Shown one piece after another: positions 25,463 to 34,402 of a stretch of DNA of 64,000 nt. Source of the stretch: Paenibacillus etheri. GTDB taxonomy: Bacteria > Bacillota > Bacilli > Paenibacillales > Paenibacillaceae. Below the pieces are notes generated by a model that did not search any database, was not told where the DNA came from, and saw only the letters and a program-made list of their open reading frames with translations. A program made the translations under genes and the position numbers. Each line of letters opens with the position of its first letter. The first letter of the stretch is position 1. The DNA lies in NCBI RefSeq assembly GCF_001012825.1, contig NZ_LCZJ02000018.1, positions 425,122-489,121 on the forward strand, in the 5' to 3' direction.

Positions 25463-26071
25463 TCAAAATAAAATATATCTAGGTGTATTATTACAATATT
25501 GAATATATTCATCTCCAAATACGGACTTTAAATGTTGCTCTTCCTGAAGAATTAGTAAATGAATGGCAACAATGTTAAGAATGAAGATAATAAGTGTTAA
25601 TGAATTTGGATACATAAGATACAATCCCAGAAACATGAGATCAAAACCGACAAATGCGGCGTTTCTACTAAATTTATATATACCGTGCGTGATAAGTTTT
25701 GTTACAGTAGACTTATCAATCCCAACTCTCCACGAAGTGCGCATGGCGATCATTGCTTGTATGAAAATGGAACATCCGAGGGCTGCTACACCAACACCGA
25801 TAAAGTGAATCACCGGATGATCAAAATATTCACCTACGAGTGTAACTAGGTATGTCTCTGCTAAGGAAAACGCAAACCACGCTGTTCCCCACACAAAAGT
25901 AGTAGTCTTAACGAATAGCTCGGTATAATGGATCTTAGATCGTTTTTTTCCTTTAGCTAATACGTTTCCTTTAATGTGGTTCTTCTTGTAAAGTATAACG
26001 AGCTTCAATAGGTAAGAAATAAGGAATATAGAGAAAAGAGTTAGGGATAGGATATTTTTTAAATTACTCAT
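25463..26071 (-). CDS. isoprenylcysteine carboxyl methyltransferase (ICMT/PEMT)-like membrane protein
   Basis: A 202-residue protein with about five hydrophobic segments. The C-terminal part carries the ICMT/NnrU-like pattern: THGIYKFSRNAAFVGFDLMFLG, then QEEQHLKSVFGDEYIQYCNNTPRY, which forms the SAM-binding and catalytic region in this fold. Bacterial members probably methylate small membrane-associated molecules; the substrate is unknown. GAGGAGG before the ATG. It appears monocistronic. Confidence 0.75.
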   Translation of the reverse strand: MSNLKNILSLTLFSIFLISYLLKLVILYKKNHIKGNVLAKGKKRSKIHYTELFVKTTTFVWGTAWFAFSLAETYLVTLVGEYFDHPVIHFIGVGVAALGCSIFIQAMIAMRTSWRVGIDKSTVTKLITHGIYKFSRNAAFVGFDLMFLGLYLMYPNSLTLIIFILNIVAIHLLILQEEQHLKSVFGDEYIQYCNNTPRYILF

Positions 26072-26215
26072 TGTAATTTCCTCCTCACCAATACATATGA
26101 ATGATTGCTCATATGTTTGCTTATATCTTATTTCTTCATGCTGTACGTGTCAACCCAATATTGCTTGAGGAGGATAACGTGAAAAGAACAGTGTATAAGA
26201 AATGGTGGTTATATA

Positions 26216-26533
26216 ATGAATCCAGAATATGATGAAAAATATCAAGGGGAAGACGGATTCTTTCAATTATCCGCTATTTCTGGAGAGGGGGTATCCATCG
26301 ATGATGTAGTAAACATGGATGCATTTCATCAACTGAAGCCTTATGGCTCCGATCCACAAATTATTGAACTGACACTAGAAGGGCTAAAAGCGGAAGAGAA
26401 AGCACGATTGATTGTGCCTTCTGCTGTCCAGGAAGAGGAATGGAATCATCAGGCCGCTATTATTATGAAATATCCAGAGGCGGTGAAGATAGGAGATTCC
26501 TCGTACAATTATTTTATTTGTGGGCGGATATAA
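26216..26533 (+). CDS. hypothetical protein
   Basis: A 105-residue acidic soluble protein (DEKYQGEDGFFQL, SIDDVVNMDAF). GGTGG lies about 8 nt before the ATG. No known domain, signal peptide or membrane segment is recognised. It is convergent with the mepB-like gene, 19 bp away. Composition looks coding and it ends in a clean stop, but the function is unknown. Confidence 0.5.
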   Translation: MNPEYDEKYQGEDGFFQLSAISGEGVSIDDVVNMDAFHQLKPYGSDPQIIELTLEGLKAEEKARLIVPSAVQEEEWNHQAAIIMKYPEAVKIGDSSYNYFICGRI

Positions 26534-26552
26534 AGCATGTGGAGGACATTGG

Positions 26553-27101
26553 TCAGACTGTACGATTTACGGGGAAACCGTAAAGCATTTGCGCACGAAG
26601 AAAGTCTAATGGCTTATCTGTTGGTATTTCTAAGAAATATTCCAACTGCCATTTTTGCGTCTTTTGAGCCTGACGACTCGTGGGATTATCCCATGGCGGG
26701 TACACACGAATTGCTCTTTTTCCACCCTCACCTTTATTGGATAATATATCTTGATCACCTAGGGCAGCTTTTGGAAATACAAATTGACCAAAGTGATTCT
26801 CATTGCGCGTACTTATAACGAAGAGATCTGCAGGATCGGATATGTCATAAGGTTGAATCGGCCCATCCCCAATTCTCTCCCATAACGTCAAAAACTGACC
26901 GATCTTTGTAGGTGTGATTTTTGCAACACGGAATCTAATGGATAGCGCATTTAAATTAAACATATACGCTCCATATTCCGCATTGTGTGGTTCATGGATG
27001 GGCTCAGAGTAATTAAGATTGCACGGGTTATATACAAGTTCCTGAGTAGCAAGTAGATCACTATGAATAATATCTGACAAGCTTTGTTTTTTAACTTTCA
27101 T
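26553..27101 (-). CDS. MepB-family protein
   Basis: A 182-residue protein closely matching MepB: SEPIHEPHNAEYGAYMFNL, IQPYDISDPADLFVIS, NHFGQFVFPKAAL and GGKRAIRVYPPWD are family-conserved. MepB was named from the Staphylococcus mepRAB multidrug locus, but its own biochemical role is unknown, and here no MarR regulator or MATE pump is adjacent. It diverges from an APH-like kinase gene. Confidence 0.8.
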   Translation of the reverse strand: MKVKKQSLSDIIHSDLLATQELVYNPCNLNYSEPIHEPHNAEYGAYMFNLNALSIRFRVAKITPTKIGQFLTLWERIGDGPIQPYDISDPADLFVISTRNENHFGQFVFPKAALGDQDILSNKGEGGKRAIRVYPPWDNPTSRQAQKTQKWQLEYFLEIPTDKPLDFLRAQMLYGFPVNRTV

Positions 27102-27232
27102 CTGTTCAAATCTCCCGGTTGAGCCCCATAGAACACTCTATAGGTACTCCTAATGTTCACTATCTTAATGCAAGAATAGCGAGTTCACAACCGTTCACAG
27201 AGCACTTTTCCCTTGAGATTGGAGATAGTCGT

Positions 27233-28033
27233 ATGAAATCCATACATAAATTAGTTGGAATTTTTAAGCTGAATGTCTTGAAGATAGAGTCTGTTCCTGA
27301 GTCGTTTAGTTCTGAAGTGTATAAACTTACTCTTATTAACCTAGACAATGTATATGTGAAAATTCCATACAACAGGGATAAACTGGTTTGTGAATTTCAT
27401 ATGCTTGAAAGACTAAAGGGTGTTATACCTGTTCCAAAAGTATTGGATTTCTGGGACGGAGATGATATGAATGTTGGTGCATTGCTTCTATCCGCTATAG
27501 ACGGGGTGCCTTGCATGAGTAACATTGATCAGAGTCTGGCTTATCAGATCGGGATGTATCATGCCACGCTTCATGAAGTTACCATGCCAGCGTATGGATG
27601 TTATGGATCCGATGGTTTTCAGATGGTAAAGAACAATAGCTGGAGATTATACCTGAAAAATAATTTTGAAAAGTGGAAAGAACCTTGTAAGGGGCTCCTT
27701 CAGCCTGATCTATTTGAGAAATGTATTACTCACTTTGATAGCGTATATTCGGCGTTACCTGAACCTGATGGGCCTTGTGTTGTTCATATGGATTTTCGAC
27801 CAGGCAATATATTAATAAAAGATAATGAAGTCATTGGTATAATTGATTACGAGAGTGCTCGCGGTGGTTCCTCAGAAATTGATTTTACAAAAATGAACCG
27901 GTACGTTTGGGAAGTGAACCCTCTAACACGGCTCCCTTATGTGCAAGGCTACGAATCGGTTCGTCCTTTACTCGATCTCGAAGATATAATACCGTTTTAT
28001 AATTTTTATGATGCTTTTAGTAGTTTGGTGTAA
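27233..28033 (+). CDS. APH-fold small-molecule kinase, C-terminus probably frameshifted
   Basis: A 266-residue kinase-fold protein. Visible: nucleotide-lobe YVKIPYN with the lysine, catalytic loop VVHMDFRPGNILI and metal segment IIDYESARGG. ATG 27233 is chosen (GGAG 8 nt upstream); the frame runs upstream to TTG 27119, but that part overlaps the divergent mepB promoter region. The frame stops at TAA 28031, yet the neighbouring frame continues with a family-like tail to 28115 (see the separate entry). The substrate is unknown. The protein may be a shortened but functional enzyme. Confidence 0.65.
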   Translation: MKSIHKLVGIFKLNVLKIESVPESFSSEVYKLTLINLDNVYVKIPYNRDKLVCEFHMLERLKGVIPVPKVLDFWDGDDMNVGALLLSAIDGVPCMSNIDQSLAYQIGMYHATLHEVTMPAYGCYGSDGFQMVKNNSWRLYLKNNFEKWKEPCKGLLQPDLFEKCITHFDSVYSALPEPDGPCVVHMDFRPGNILIKDNEVIGIIDYESARGGSSEIDFTKMNRYVWEVNPLTRLPYVQGYESVRPLLDLEDIIPFYNFYDAFSSLV

Positions 28034-28115
28034 AACCAGAGGGATTGAAAAGAATCAGGCATTTCTTCAGGAAAGTATAGAGGTATTGCAAAGATCTGTG
28101 GGAGGAATGAATTGA
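28029..28115 (+). pseudogene. displaced C-terminal tail of the APH-like gene
   Basis: From 28029 the shifted frame reads CKTRGIEKNQAFLQESIEVL and ends at TGA 28113-28115. This fits as the natural end of the kinase (after AFSSLV), so a one-base insertion or equivalent deletion near 28028 probably truncated the gene by about 28 residues. A sequencing error is possible. Confidence 0.5.
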
Positions 28116-28169
28116 TGGGGAATGTTCAGAGGTAGAAATATTTTAGTGATTTATGGGGGAGTAGAAGCA

Positions 28170-28367
28170 TTGGAAATAAAAAATAAACAAGATGAACAAC
28201 GGTATTGTCCTTTATGTAAAAAATTAAATCATTGTGGTGCTGATAGTGGCGATTGTTGGTGTTTTCATACGGAAATTCCTTCTGAACTACTAGAACGGGT
28301 ACCTATAGAACTAAGAGGTAAAGCCTGTATCTGTCAAAGATGCGTTGAGGCGTTAAAAAAACATTAA
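28170..28367 (+). CDS. cysteine-rich CWC family protein
   Basis: A 65-residue zinc-binding-type protein of the CWC family (PF14375): CPLCKKLNHC, GDCWCFHTEIP and CICQRCVEAL supply seven to eight cysteines in the family order. Role unknown; probably a small metal-binding protein. TTG 28170 is preferred, with GGGGGAG 8 nt upstream; an ATG at 28122 in frame has no good site. Confidence 0.7.
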   Translation: MEIKNKQDEQRYCPLCKKLNHCGADSGDCWCFHTEIPSELLERVPIELRGKACICQRCVEALKKH

Positions 28368-28454
28368 CCAGAAATTTAACTAACTCAAGACGAAAACAGT
28401 AATTACATTGTGTATACTTAAATAGTAATATAAAAAAACATATGGGGGACACAG

Positions 28455-29024
28455 ATGAGAAAGTCAATAATTGCAGTTGATATGGATGACACGATATGCC
28501 ATCTAGTCAAACGAGCTATATACCATAACAACAATGATTTCCCCACTCATGTACTGAAGTACGAGGAGATGCTTGATTGGAATACGGATCATTTACGTCA
28601 TCCAGATTGTACACAAGATGTATTCTATGGGCGACCTGGACTATATGAAGAGCTTGAACTGTTTGACGAGCATGTTGTAGGAGAAATGGAGAAGCTACAC
28701 AATGCTTATGATGTTATTATTGTTACGGCGGCCCAGCCTCAGGCAGTTGTTGAAAAATGGAACTGGCTGCAGAAGCATATGCCGTTTATTCCCATTGGAA
28801 ATTTCTTCCCATGCAAACGAAAGAATCTTATTAATTATGATCTTCTGATCGATGACGGGGTTCACAACTTGGTTCCTGCATTGCAGGACGGAAGGAAAGT
28901 ACTCTGTATTCCGCATCCATGGAATTTGAGAGCCCGTGAACAATATGGATTTCCATTATTGACCTCCTGGGAAGGTGCGAAAGAGAAGATTGATCAGATT
29001 TTTGAAATTCAAGAGACTAGTTGA
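28455..29024 (+). CDS. 5'(3')-deoxyribonucleotidase-like HAD phosphatase
   Basis: A 189-residue HAD-superfamily protein of the NT5C type (PF06941), which dephosphorylates nucleotides or related compounds. The nucleophile motif is AVDMDDT at the N terminus, motif II is IIIVTAA, and the C-terminal metal motif is DLLIDDGVHNL. GGGGG precedes the ATG at about 10 nt. A terminator follows the gene. Substrate preference cannot be read from sequence. Confidence 0.8.
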   Translation: MRKSIIAVDMDDTICHLVKRAIYHNNNDFPTHVLKYEEMLDWNTDHLRHPDCTQDVFYGRPGLYEELELFDEHVVGEMEKLHNAYDVIIVTAAQPQAVVEKWNWLQKHMPFIPIGNFFPCKRKNLINYDLLIDDGVHNLVPALQDGRKVLCIPHPWNLRAREQYGFPLLTSWEGAKEKIDQIFEIQETS

Positions 29025-29030
29025 TTTGAG

Positions 29031-29064
29031 GAGAGTTGCTCACATAGAGCAATTCTCTTTTTTT
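29031..29064 (+). terminator. terminator after the HAD phosphatase
   Basis: GAGAGTTGCTC (29031-29041) pairs with GAGCAATTCTC (29047-29057) with one G-U pair, followed by seven T. Confidence 0.85.
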
Positions 29065-29101
29065 ATGCTGTTTAGATTTTTTTGCCTATTCTTTTGTTAA
29101 C

Positions 29102-29157
29102 TACTTCATCTGTCATAGTAATTATGGTATACTGAAACTACTACGACAGATGAAGTA
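29102..29157. promoter_or_regulatory. 19-bp inverted repeat flanking the padR -10 box
   Basis: TACTTCATCTGTCATAGTA (29102-29120) and its complement at 29139-29157 match at 18 of 19 positions, with an 18-bp spacer. TATACT at 29128-29133 lies inside the spacer. This layout is that of an autorepressor operator wrapped around a promoter. Confidence 0.6.
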
Positions 29158-29176
29158 ATTATAGGGGGTACCATTT

Positions 29177-29503
29177 TTGATCAGCAGTGATGTTATACGT
29201 GGTTACAATGATACGATGATCCTCTACATGCTGCTGGATGGGGAATCCTACGGGTACGAGATTTCCAAGAATATCAGGCAGCTGACTCAGGAGAAGTATG
29301 TCATGAAGGAGACAACGCTGTATTCCGCTTTTACCCGGCTGGAGAAGAACGGGTACATTGAATCCTTTTATCTGGATGAGAGTCTTGGCAAGCGGCGCAC
29401 ATATTACCGGATTACCCCGCTGGGTCTCGCCTATTACCGAGAAAAATGTGAGGAATGGAAAGTTACGCAGGAAGTTGTAAACCAATTTATCAAGGAGTGG
29501 TGA
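29177..29503 (+). CDS. PadR-family transcriptional regulator
   Basis: A 108-residue short PadR protein: MILYMLLDGESYGYEISKNI, ETTLYSAFTRLEKNGYIES and the wing GKRRTYYRITPLG. The TTG start at 29177 lies 8 nt after a GGGGGT site. It is followed at once by a HAAS-type membrane protein gene, the same arrangement as at 13302-14631 but with little sequence similarity. A large inverted repeat around its promoter is the probable target. Confidence 0.85.
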   Translation: MISSDVIRGYNDTMILYMLLDGESYGYEISKNIRQLTQEKYVMKETTLYSAFTRLEKNGYIESFYLDESLGKRRTYYRITPLGLAYYREKCEEWKVTQEVVNQFIKEW

Positions 29504-29509
29504 TAGTGC

Positions 29510-30283
29510 ATGGAGACGATCATAGTATATCTGGATAATATGTTTGCGGGTCTGCCCAAGACTCAGGAACTGGAACATCTGAAGCAAGAGCTGCTGTCCG
29601 GGATGGAGGAGAAGTATCTGGAGATGAAGCTTGCTGGCAAGTCGGAGAATGAGGCGATTGGTATTGTCATATCGGAATTCGGCAATATTGAGGAGTTGAC
29701 TGCTGAGTTAGACATCCATCCAGCCGGACAGGAGAAGACTGTGCCCATGCTGAGTGAAGAAGAGGTTTATGCTTATGCGGCTGCCAAACGTAGCTCTGGA
29801 TTATGGACCGGTCTCGGTGTATTTCTCTGCGCTTGCGGGGTGGCGCTGTTGATTACTCTTAGTACACTGTTTGAAAATAATGCTGATATGGCTGATAAAG
29901 GTTCGATGCTGGGGCTGGTCGGGATGTTCGTGCTGGTTGCTGTGGCCGTTGGGATGTTCATTCACAGCGGCATGAAACTCGAGCGCTTCGAAAGTCTAGA
30001 GCAAGGCTTTCAGCTACCTTATGCGCTCAAAACAGCGCTTCAGCGCAGTCAAGCCCTTTATGCTCCGACTTATCGCCTTGCTTTGATTGTGGGCGTCTGT
30101 CTATGTGTGCTGTCGCCGACCTTTATCTTCGCAACTTCTTATGTCAACGATGATTTCGCCGCTTATGGCGTCTCTGCCTTTCTGGTGATTGCAGCAACTG
30201 CGGTGTTCTTGTTCGTCTATTACGGAAATATCCAAGAAGCTTATACGAAGCTACTGAATGAGCCACATATCGATGCAAAGTAG
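29510..30283 (+). CDS. HAAS (permease prefix)-domain membrane protein, truncated by an amber stop
   Basis: A 257-residue product. The first 65 residues form the helical HAAS domain (LDNMFAGLPKTQELEHLKQELLSGMEEKYLEM, AIGIVISEFGNIEEL), followed by four hydrophobic segments (two around 100-150, two around 195-240). The frame ends at TAG 30281-30283 but stays open and membrane-protein-like for 33 more codons, so the present C terminus is probably not the ancestral one. Pairs with the PadR gene 6 nt upstream. Confidence 0.7.
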   Translation: METIIVYLDNMFAGLPKTQELEHLKQELLSGMEEKYLEMKLAGKSENEAIGIVISEFGNIEELTAELDIHPAGQEKTVPMLSEEEVYAYAAAKRSSGLWTGLGVFLCACGVALLITLSTLFENNADMADKGSMLGLVGMFVLVAVAVGMFIHSGMKLERFESLEQGFQLPYALKTALQRSQALYAPTYRLALIVGVCLCVLSPTFIFATSYVNDDFAAYGVSAFLVIAATAVFLFVYYGNIQEAYTKLLNEPHIDAK

Positions 30284-30462
30284 AAGGAAGAAGAACGATT
30301 TGTAAGGGCTGTGTTATGGCTTTTGGCGGCGATAATATTCCTGTTTACAGGATTTGTTTATCAGCGTGGGCTGTTAACAGGGTTGTATTCCTAATTGCTG
30401 ATATCCTGTCCGGCATGTTCAGCAATGAATATCATATTCTAAAGCGTAAAAATGTCTACTGA
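30284..30462 (+). pseudogene. lost C-terminal part of the HAAS membrane protein
   Basis: After the amber stop the same frame reads KEEERFVRAVLWLLAA and a membrane segment IIFLFTGFVYQ, stopping near 30393. From about 30382 another frame gives VVFLIADILSGMFSNEYHIL and ends at TGA 30460-30462. Together they restore a typical family tail with one or two more membrane segments. One stop and one frameshift separate them from the intact part. Confidence 0.6.
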
Positions 30463-30480
30463 TTATGCTGACTGCACATT

Positions 30481-30518
30481 AAGGTAACCACATTTTTTTG
30501 GAGGTTACCTTTTTCTTT
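30481..30518 (+). terminator. terminator
   Basis: AAGGTAACC (30481-30489) pairs with GGTTACCTT (30503-30511), then a T-rich tail. Ends the PadR/HAAS unit. Confidence 0.8.
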
Positions 30519-30540
30519 TGTCCAATTCGCTTGAACATCA

Positions 30541-30593
30541 TTGACAAGATGTATAAAATGTATTTAAATGGAATAGACCGACGGTCGGTCTAT
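30541..30593 (+). promoter_or_regulatory. tetR promoter and palindromic operator
   Basis: TTGACA (30541-30546), a 17-bp spacer and TTAAAT (30564-30569). Immediately downstream is a perfect palindrome, ATAGACCGAC, one base, GTCGGTCTAT (30573-30593), with the GACCGnCGGTC form widely bound by TetR-type repressors. Confidence 0.7.
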
Positions 30594-30613
30594 AAAAGGA
30601 GGACTCAAAATAA

Positions 30614-31237
30614 ATGAGAATTTCCAAAGAAGCGGAAGAACGCAGAAATGAAATATTAGATAAGGCAGAAATTCTCTTTTTTACGAAAGGCTATGTGAGA
30701 ACTACAGTGAACGACATCTTGCAGGAGATCGGGATTGCCAAGGGCACGTTCTACTATTATTTCAAGTCGAAGGAGGAGGTTATGGATGCGGTGGTCACGC
30801 GAATCATTGATGCTGGAGTGGATGCTGCCAAGATCATTGCTGCTGATCCAAAGCTCTCTGTGCATGAAAAGCTACTTCGAATCATAATGGCGCAGAAGCC
30901 TGATTCGGAGGGAAAAGGTCGGATGATTGAACAGTTTCATCAAGGAGAGAATGCGCTAATCCATCAGAAAAGTTTGGCTGAAACTATATTGAAGCTAACA
31001 CCTGTGTTGACAGAGGTGATAGAGCAGGGAATCGAGGAGAGCTTGTTCCACTGTCCATATCCTAAAGAAACGATGGAATTTCTATTGGTCGCTTCACAAT
31101 TTCTGTTTGATGAAGGGATTTTTAAGTGGCAGCCGGAAGAGATCATCCTCAAAATTCAGAGCTTTATTTATATTATGGAAACTACGTTGGGAGCTGAAAA
31201 AGGAAGCTTTTCCTACGTAACGCAAATGTTTGAATAA
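30614..31237 (+). CDS. TetR/AcrR-family regulator
   Basis: A 207-residue repressor. N-terminal HTH: RRNEILDKAEILFFTKGYVRTTVNDILQEIGIAKGTFYYYFKSKEEV. The C-terminal helical domain is the ligand pocket. The operator at 30573-30593 lies between its promoter and start codon. The FtsX permease and ATPase genes follow, so it probably represses itself and that transporter in response to an antimicrobial or lipid. Confidence 0.88.
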   Translation: MRISKEAEERRNEILDKAEILFFTKGYVRTTVNDILQEIGIAKGTFYYYFKSKEEVMDAVVTRIIDAGVDAAKIIAADPKLSVHEKLLRIIMAQKPDSEGKGRMIEQFHQGENALIHQKSLAETILKLTPVLTEVIEQGIEESLFHCPYPKETMEFLLVASQFLFDEGIFKWQPEEIILKIQSFIYIMETTLGAEKGSFSYVTQMFE

Positions 31238-31282
31238 GGTCCGAGCAGGGAGGATGAATTAGACGCAGGGGAGAGGAACTCA

Positions 31283-33622
31283 ATGCTGCTACAAATTGTG
31301 AAAAAAGATTTTCAAAGAAATAAAATTATAACGATCGTATTATTAATTTTTATGATGTTATCGGCGTTGCTTGCTGCCTGTGCTTCTCAAGTCATTATGG
31401 AATTGTCCGGTTCTTTAAGTAATTTGCTGGATAAATCAAAAGCTCCCCATTTTGTTCAAATGCATGCTGGTCCAATAGATAACGCAGGTATTCAAAAATT
31501 CGCCTCTACAAATCCACTTGTTAAGAATCAACAGACAGTAGAAATGCTAAGGATAGATGGCTCCAATGTCGTCTTAGGTAACAATAATAAGTCGGAAGAG
31601 AACAGCGTGATGGATATCGGCTTTGTAAGGCAGAACCCATCGTTTGATTTGCTGCTGAATTTAGAGAATCAAGTGATAAGGGTATCCGAAGGAGAAATCG
31701 CAGTTCCTATTTATTATAAGAAGGAGAATAATCTGAACATTGGTGATCAGGTCACCCTCTCCAATGGACAGTTAGATAAGAAATTCATTGTTACTGATTT
31801 TGTTCGTGATATTCAAATGAACCCAGCTATTGTTAGCTCGAAGCGCTTTGTCGTAAATGATACAGATTATAATGCACTAAAGAAGAACCATGGAGAAGTT
31901 GAATACCTAATTGAATTTCAAATCACCGATTTAAGTAGACTTAGCGAGTTCCGTAATACCTATCAATCCTCAGATATGCCCGGCAAAGGACCAATGATAG
32001 ACTATCCTTTGTTTAAGACGCTGAATGCGCTGACAGATGGGATTATTGCAGTTGTCATTATTTTGGTAAGCATCCTTCTACTGATTATTGCCACCCTATG
32101 TTTAAGATTTACGATGATCGCGACCTTAGAGGAGGATTACAGAGAGATTGGCGTCATGAAAGCAATTGGAATCTCACAGCAAGATATTAGAAGGATCTAT
32201 TTGGCAAAATATATGGTTATGGCAGCATGTGCTTCACTATTAGGATATTTGTTATCTTTAGGTGTGGTGCGGTTGTTTACAGCGAATATTACATTGTACC
32301 TGGGGACTGCTCCGAAAACGATCCTTCAGCCTATTGTTCCAGTCTTAGCGGTTGGTCTGATCTTCGGGATGATTATGTTCTTTTGCAGAGTTATTCTTAG
32401 AAGGTTTAATCGTATAACAGTAGTTGAGGCTTTAAGGTCAGGGACTGTGGGCGAATTGAAAGGGAATACAGGTACAATAGTTTTGAGTAAGTACAAGCAT
32501 ATAAATGTGAATGTTTTTCTAGGCCTAAAGGATGTTTATGGACGCTTGACCATGTTCGGATTATTGTTCTTCGTATTTGTGATTTGTTTGTTTATTATTC
32601 TTGTGCCAGTGAATTTATTGAATACTCTCCAGTCCCCCCGGTTTATTTCTTATATGGGTGTAGGTCAAAGTGACATGAGAATAGATTTGCAGCAATCTGA
32701 TCAAATAGAGAAACGATTTAATGAACTGATAACCACGCTAAATAAGGATCCCGACATAGCTAAATTCTCACCATTAATCACATCTCGATTTAAAGTGCTA
32801 GGCAGCGATGGCGTATGGGAGAACATCAATGTTGAGACAGGAGATTTCTCTATCTTTCCGCTCACCTATGTTAATGGAGGAACCCCTGAAAGTGGGGATG
32901 AGATTGCCCTTTCTGATTTGAATGCCAAGGAATGGAACAAAAGGGTAGGAGACAGCGTTCTTTTGGAGGTAAATGGCGCTTCAAAAAAATTGACCGTTAG
33001 CGGGATCTATCAAGATATAACGAACGGAGGCCGAACTGCAAAAGCCCGATTGCCTTATGATCCGAAGTCTGTTCTATGGTATATCGTAGCTTTAGATGTG
33101 AATCCGAATGTTTCGGTTCAGGGGAAAATGGATCAATACGCAAAGTTATTTTATCCAGCCAAAGTCACTCATTTAGAAAGCTATTTATCTCAGACGCTCG
33201 GGAATACGATTAGGCAATTGAAGCTGGTCACTGGCTTATCCATTGCCATCTCAATATCGATTTCTGTACTGATTACTGCTTTATTTCTAAAAATGCTGCT
33301 AGCAAAGGACGCTTCGCAAATCGCAATCTTGAGGAGCATTGGCTTTACGTTAGAAGATATTCGAAAGCAATATCAGGTAAGGCTACTACTGGTATCGGGT
33401 CTCGGAATCATTCTCGGAACCTTTTCAGCTAACACTATCGGACAAAAATTCGCTCAATTACTCGGATCTTTTATGGGAGCATCCAACATACAGTTTGTAG
33501 TTAATCCGGTGGTAGCTTATCTAATTCTCCCTCTTTTTTTCATGCTGATTGTAGCACTCACAACCGTAGTAAGCACGATATCGATGAAGAAATCCAAAAT
33601 ATCTAAACTGATTGTTGAATGA
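31283..33622 (+). CDS. FtsX-type ABC transporter permease
   Basis: A 779-residue permease of the MacB/BceB-like FtsX group. One N-terminal membrane segment (IITIVLLIFMMLSALLAA) is followed by a long extracytoplasmic domain (about 45-245), three more segments, a second extracellular region (about 450-630) and three final segments. Two FtsX cores are visible (EDYREIGVMKAIGISQQDI and DASQIAILRSIGFTLEDI). It works with the ATPase encoded 15 nt downstream, probably in peptide or lipid extrusion or antimicrobial resistance. Controlled by the TetR regulator upstream. Confidence 0.85.
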   Translation: MLLQIVKKDFQRNKIITIVLLIFMMLSALLAACASQVIMELSGSLSNLLDKSKAPHFVQMHAGPIDNAGIQKFASTNPLVKNQQTVEMLRIDGSNVVLGNNNKSEENSVMDIGFVRQNPSFDLLLNLENQVIRVSEGEIAVPIYYKKENNLNIGDQVTLSNGQLDKKFIVTDFVRDIQMNPAIVSSKRFVVNDTDYNALKKNHGEVEYLIEFQITDLSRLSEFRNTYQSSDMPGKGPMIDYPLFKTLNALTDGIIAVVIILVSILLLIIATLCLRFTMIATLEEDYREIGVMKAIGISQQDIRRIYLAKYMVMAACASLLGYLLSLGVVRLFTANITLYLGTAPKTILQPIVPVLAVGLIFGMIMFFCRVILRRFNRITVVEALRSGTVGELKGNTGTIVLSKYKHINVNVFLGLKDVYGRLTMFGLLFFVFVICLFIILVPVNLLNTLQSPRFISYMGVGQSDMRIDLQQSDQIEKRFNELITTLNKDPDIAKFSPLITSRFKVLGSDGVWENINVETGDFSIFPLTYVNGGTPESGDEIALSDLNAKEWNKRVGDSVLLEVNGASKKLTVSGIYQDITNGGRTAKARLPYDPKSVLWYIVALDVNPNVSVQGKMDQYAKLFYPAKVTHLESYLSQTLGNTIRQLKLVTGLSIAISISISVLITALFLKMLLAKDASQIAILRSIGFTLEDIRKQYQVRLLLVSGLGIILGTFSANTIGQKFAQLLGSFMGASNIQFVVNPVVAYLILPLFFMLIVALTTVVSTISMKKSKISKLIVE

Positions 33623-33637
33623 GGGGGAGGTGGTAGA

Positions 33638-34402
33638 ATGTTCATATTAGAGACGAAGGGTTTAAATAAAACTTTTGAAACCGGGCAGGGAACCCCGCAG
33701 ACGGTATTAAAAGATGTTCATTTGCAGGTATCAAAGGGAGAATTCGTAGCTATAATGGGGCCTTCTGGCTCAGGGAAATCAACATTGCTTTATACGATCA
33801 GCGGTATGGATCGGATGACTTCAGGAAGTGTTATTTTTAAAGGGCAGGACATCAGTGGTCTTTCTGAGCGTGAATTGGCTGTACTGCGTCTAAATCAAAT
33901 GGGATTTATTTTTCAGCAGATGCATCTTTTAAAAAACCTGAATATTCGGGACAATATCATTTTATCCGCTTATCAAGCTAAAATCGTTAACCGTAGAACT
34001 ATTAATAAAAGAGCCGCCGAGTTAATGAAAAAAACCGGGATCTCCGCACTCGCTGAGCGTGATATTACACAAGTGTCGGGTGGACAACTGCAAAGAGCAG
34101 CGATCTGCAGGTCAATCATCAATGAGCCTGATATTCTCTTTGGTGATGAGCCAACAGGTGCGCTGAACTCTAAAGCTGCTAGTGAAATTATGGAGATATT
34201 AATTGATATTAATCAGGCTGGTACTACGATTTTACTGGCTACGCATGATGCGAAAGTCGCTGCTCAGGCAGAACGTGTGCTATATATGCTGGATGGCAGT
34301 ATAACTTCTGAGCACAGGCTTGGGAAATTAAATCGCATAAATGGTGACTTAAAAGAGAGGGAAGAGAAGTTATCTGCCTGGTTGTTTCAATTGGGATTCT
34401 GA
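33638..34402 (+). CDS. ABC transporter ATPase, LolD/MacB type
   Basis: A 254-residue ATPase. Walker A GPSGSGKS, Q-loop IFQQMHLLKN, signature VSGGQLQR, Walker B ILFGDEPTGALN and switch THDAKVA are all present, with the QMHLLKNLNIRDN block typical of FtsX partners. GGGGGAGG precedes the ATG. It energises the adjacent FtsX permease. Confidence 0.9.
   Translation: MFILETKGLNKTFETGQGTPQTVLKDVHLQVSKGEFVAIMGPSGSGKSTLLYTISGMDRMTSGSVIFKGQDISGLSERELAVLRLNQMGFIFQQMHLLKNLNIRDNIILSAYQAKIVNRRTINKRAAELMKKTGISALAERDITQVSGGQLQRAAICRSIINEPDILFGDEPTGALNSKAASEIMEILIDINQAGTTILLATHDAKVAAQAERVLYMLDGSITSEHRLGKLNRINGDLKEREEKLSAWLFQLGF

Noticed and set aside
27119-27232. Upstream extension of the APH-like kinase from TTG 27119
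   Set aside because: Adds sequence without family features and covers the divergent mepB promoter region; GGAG supports ATG 27233.
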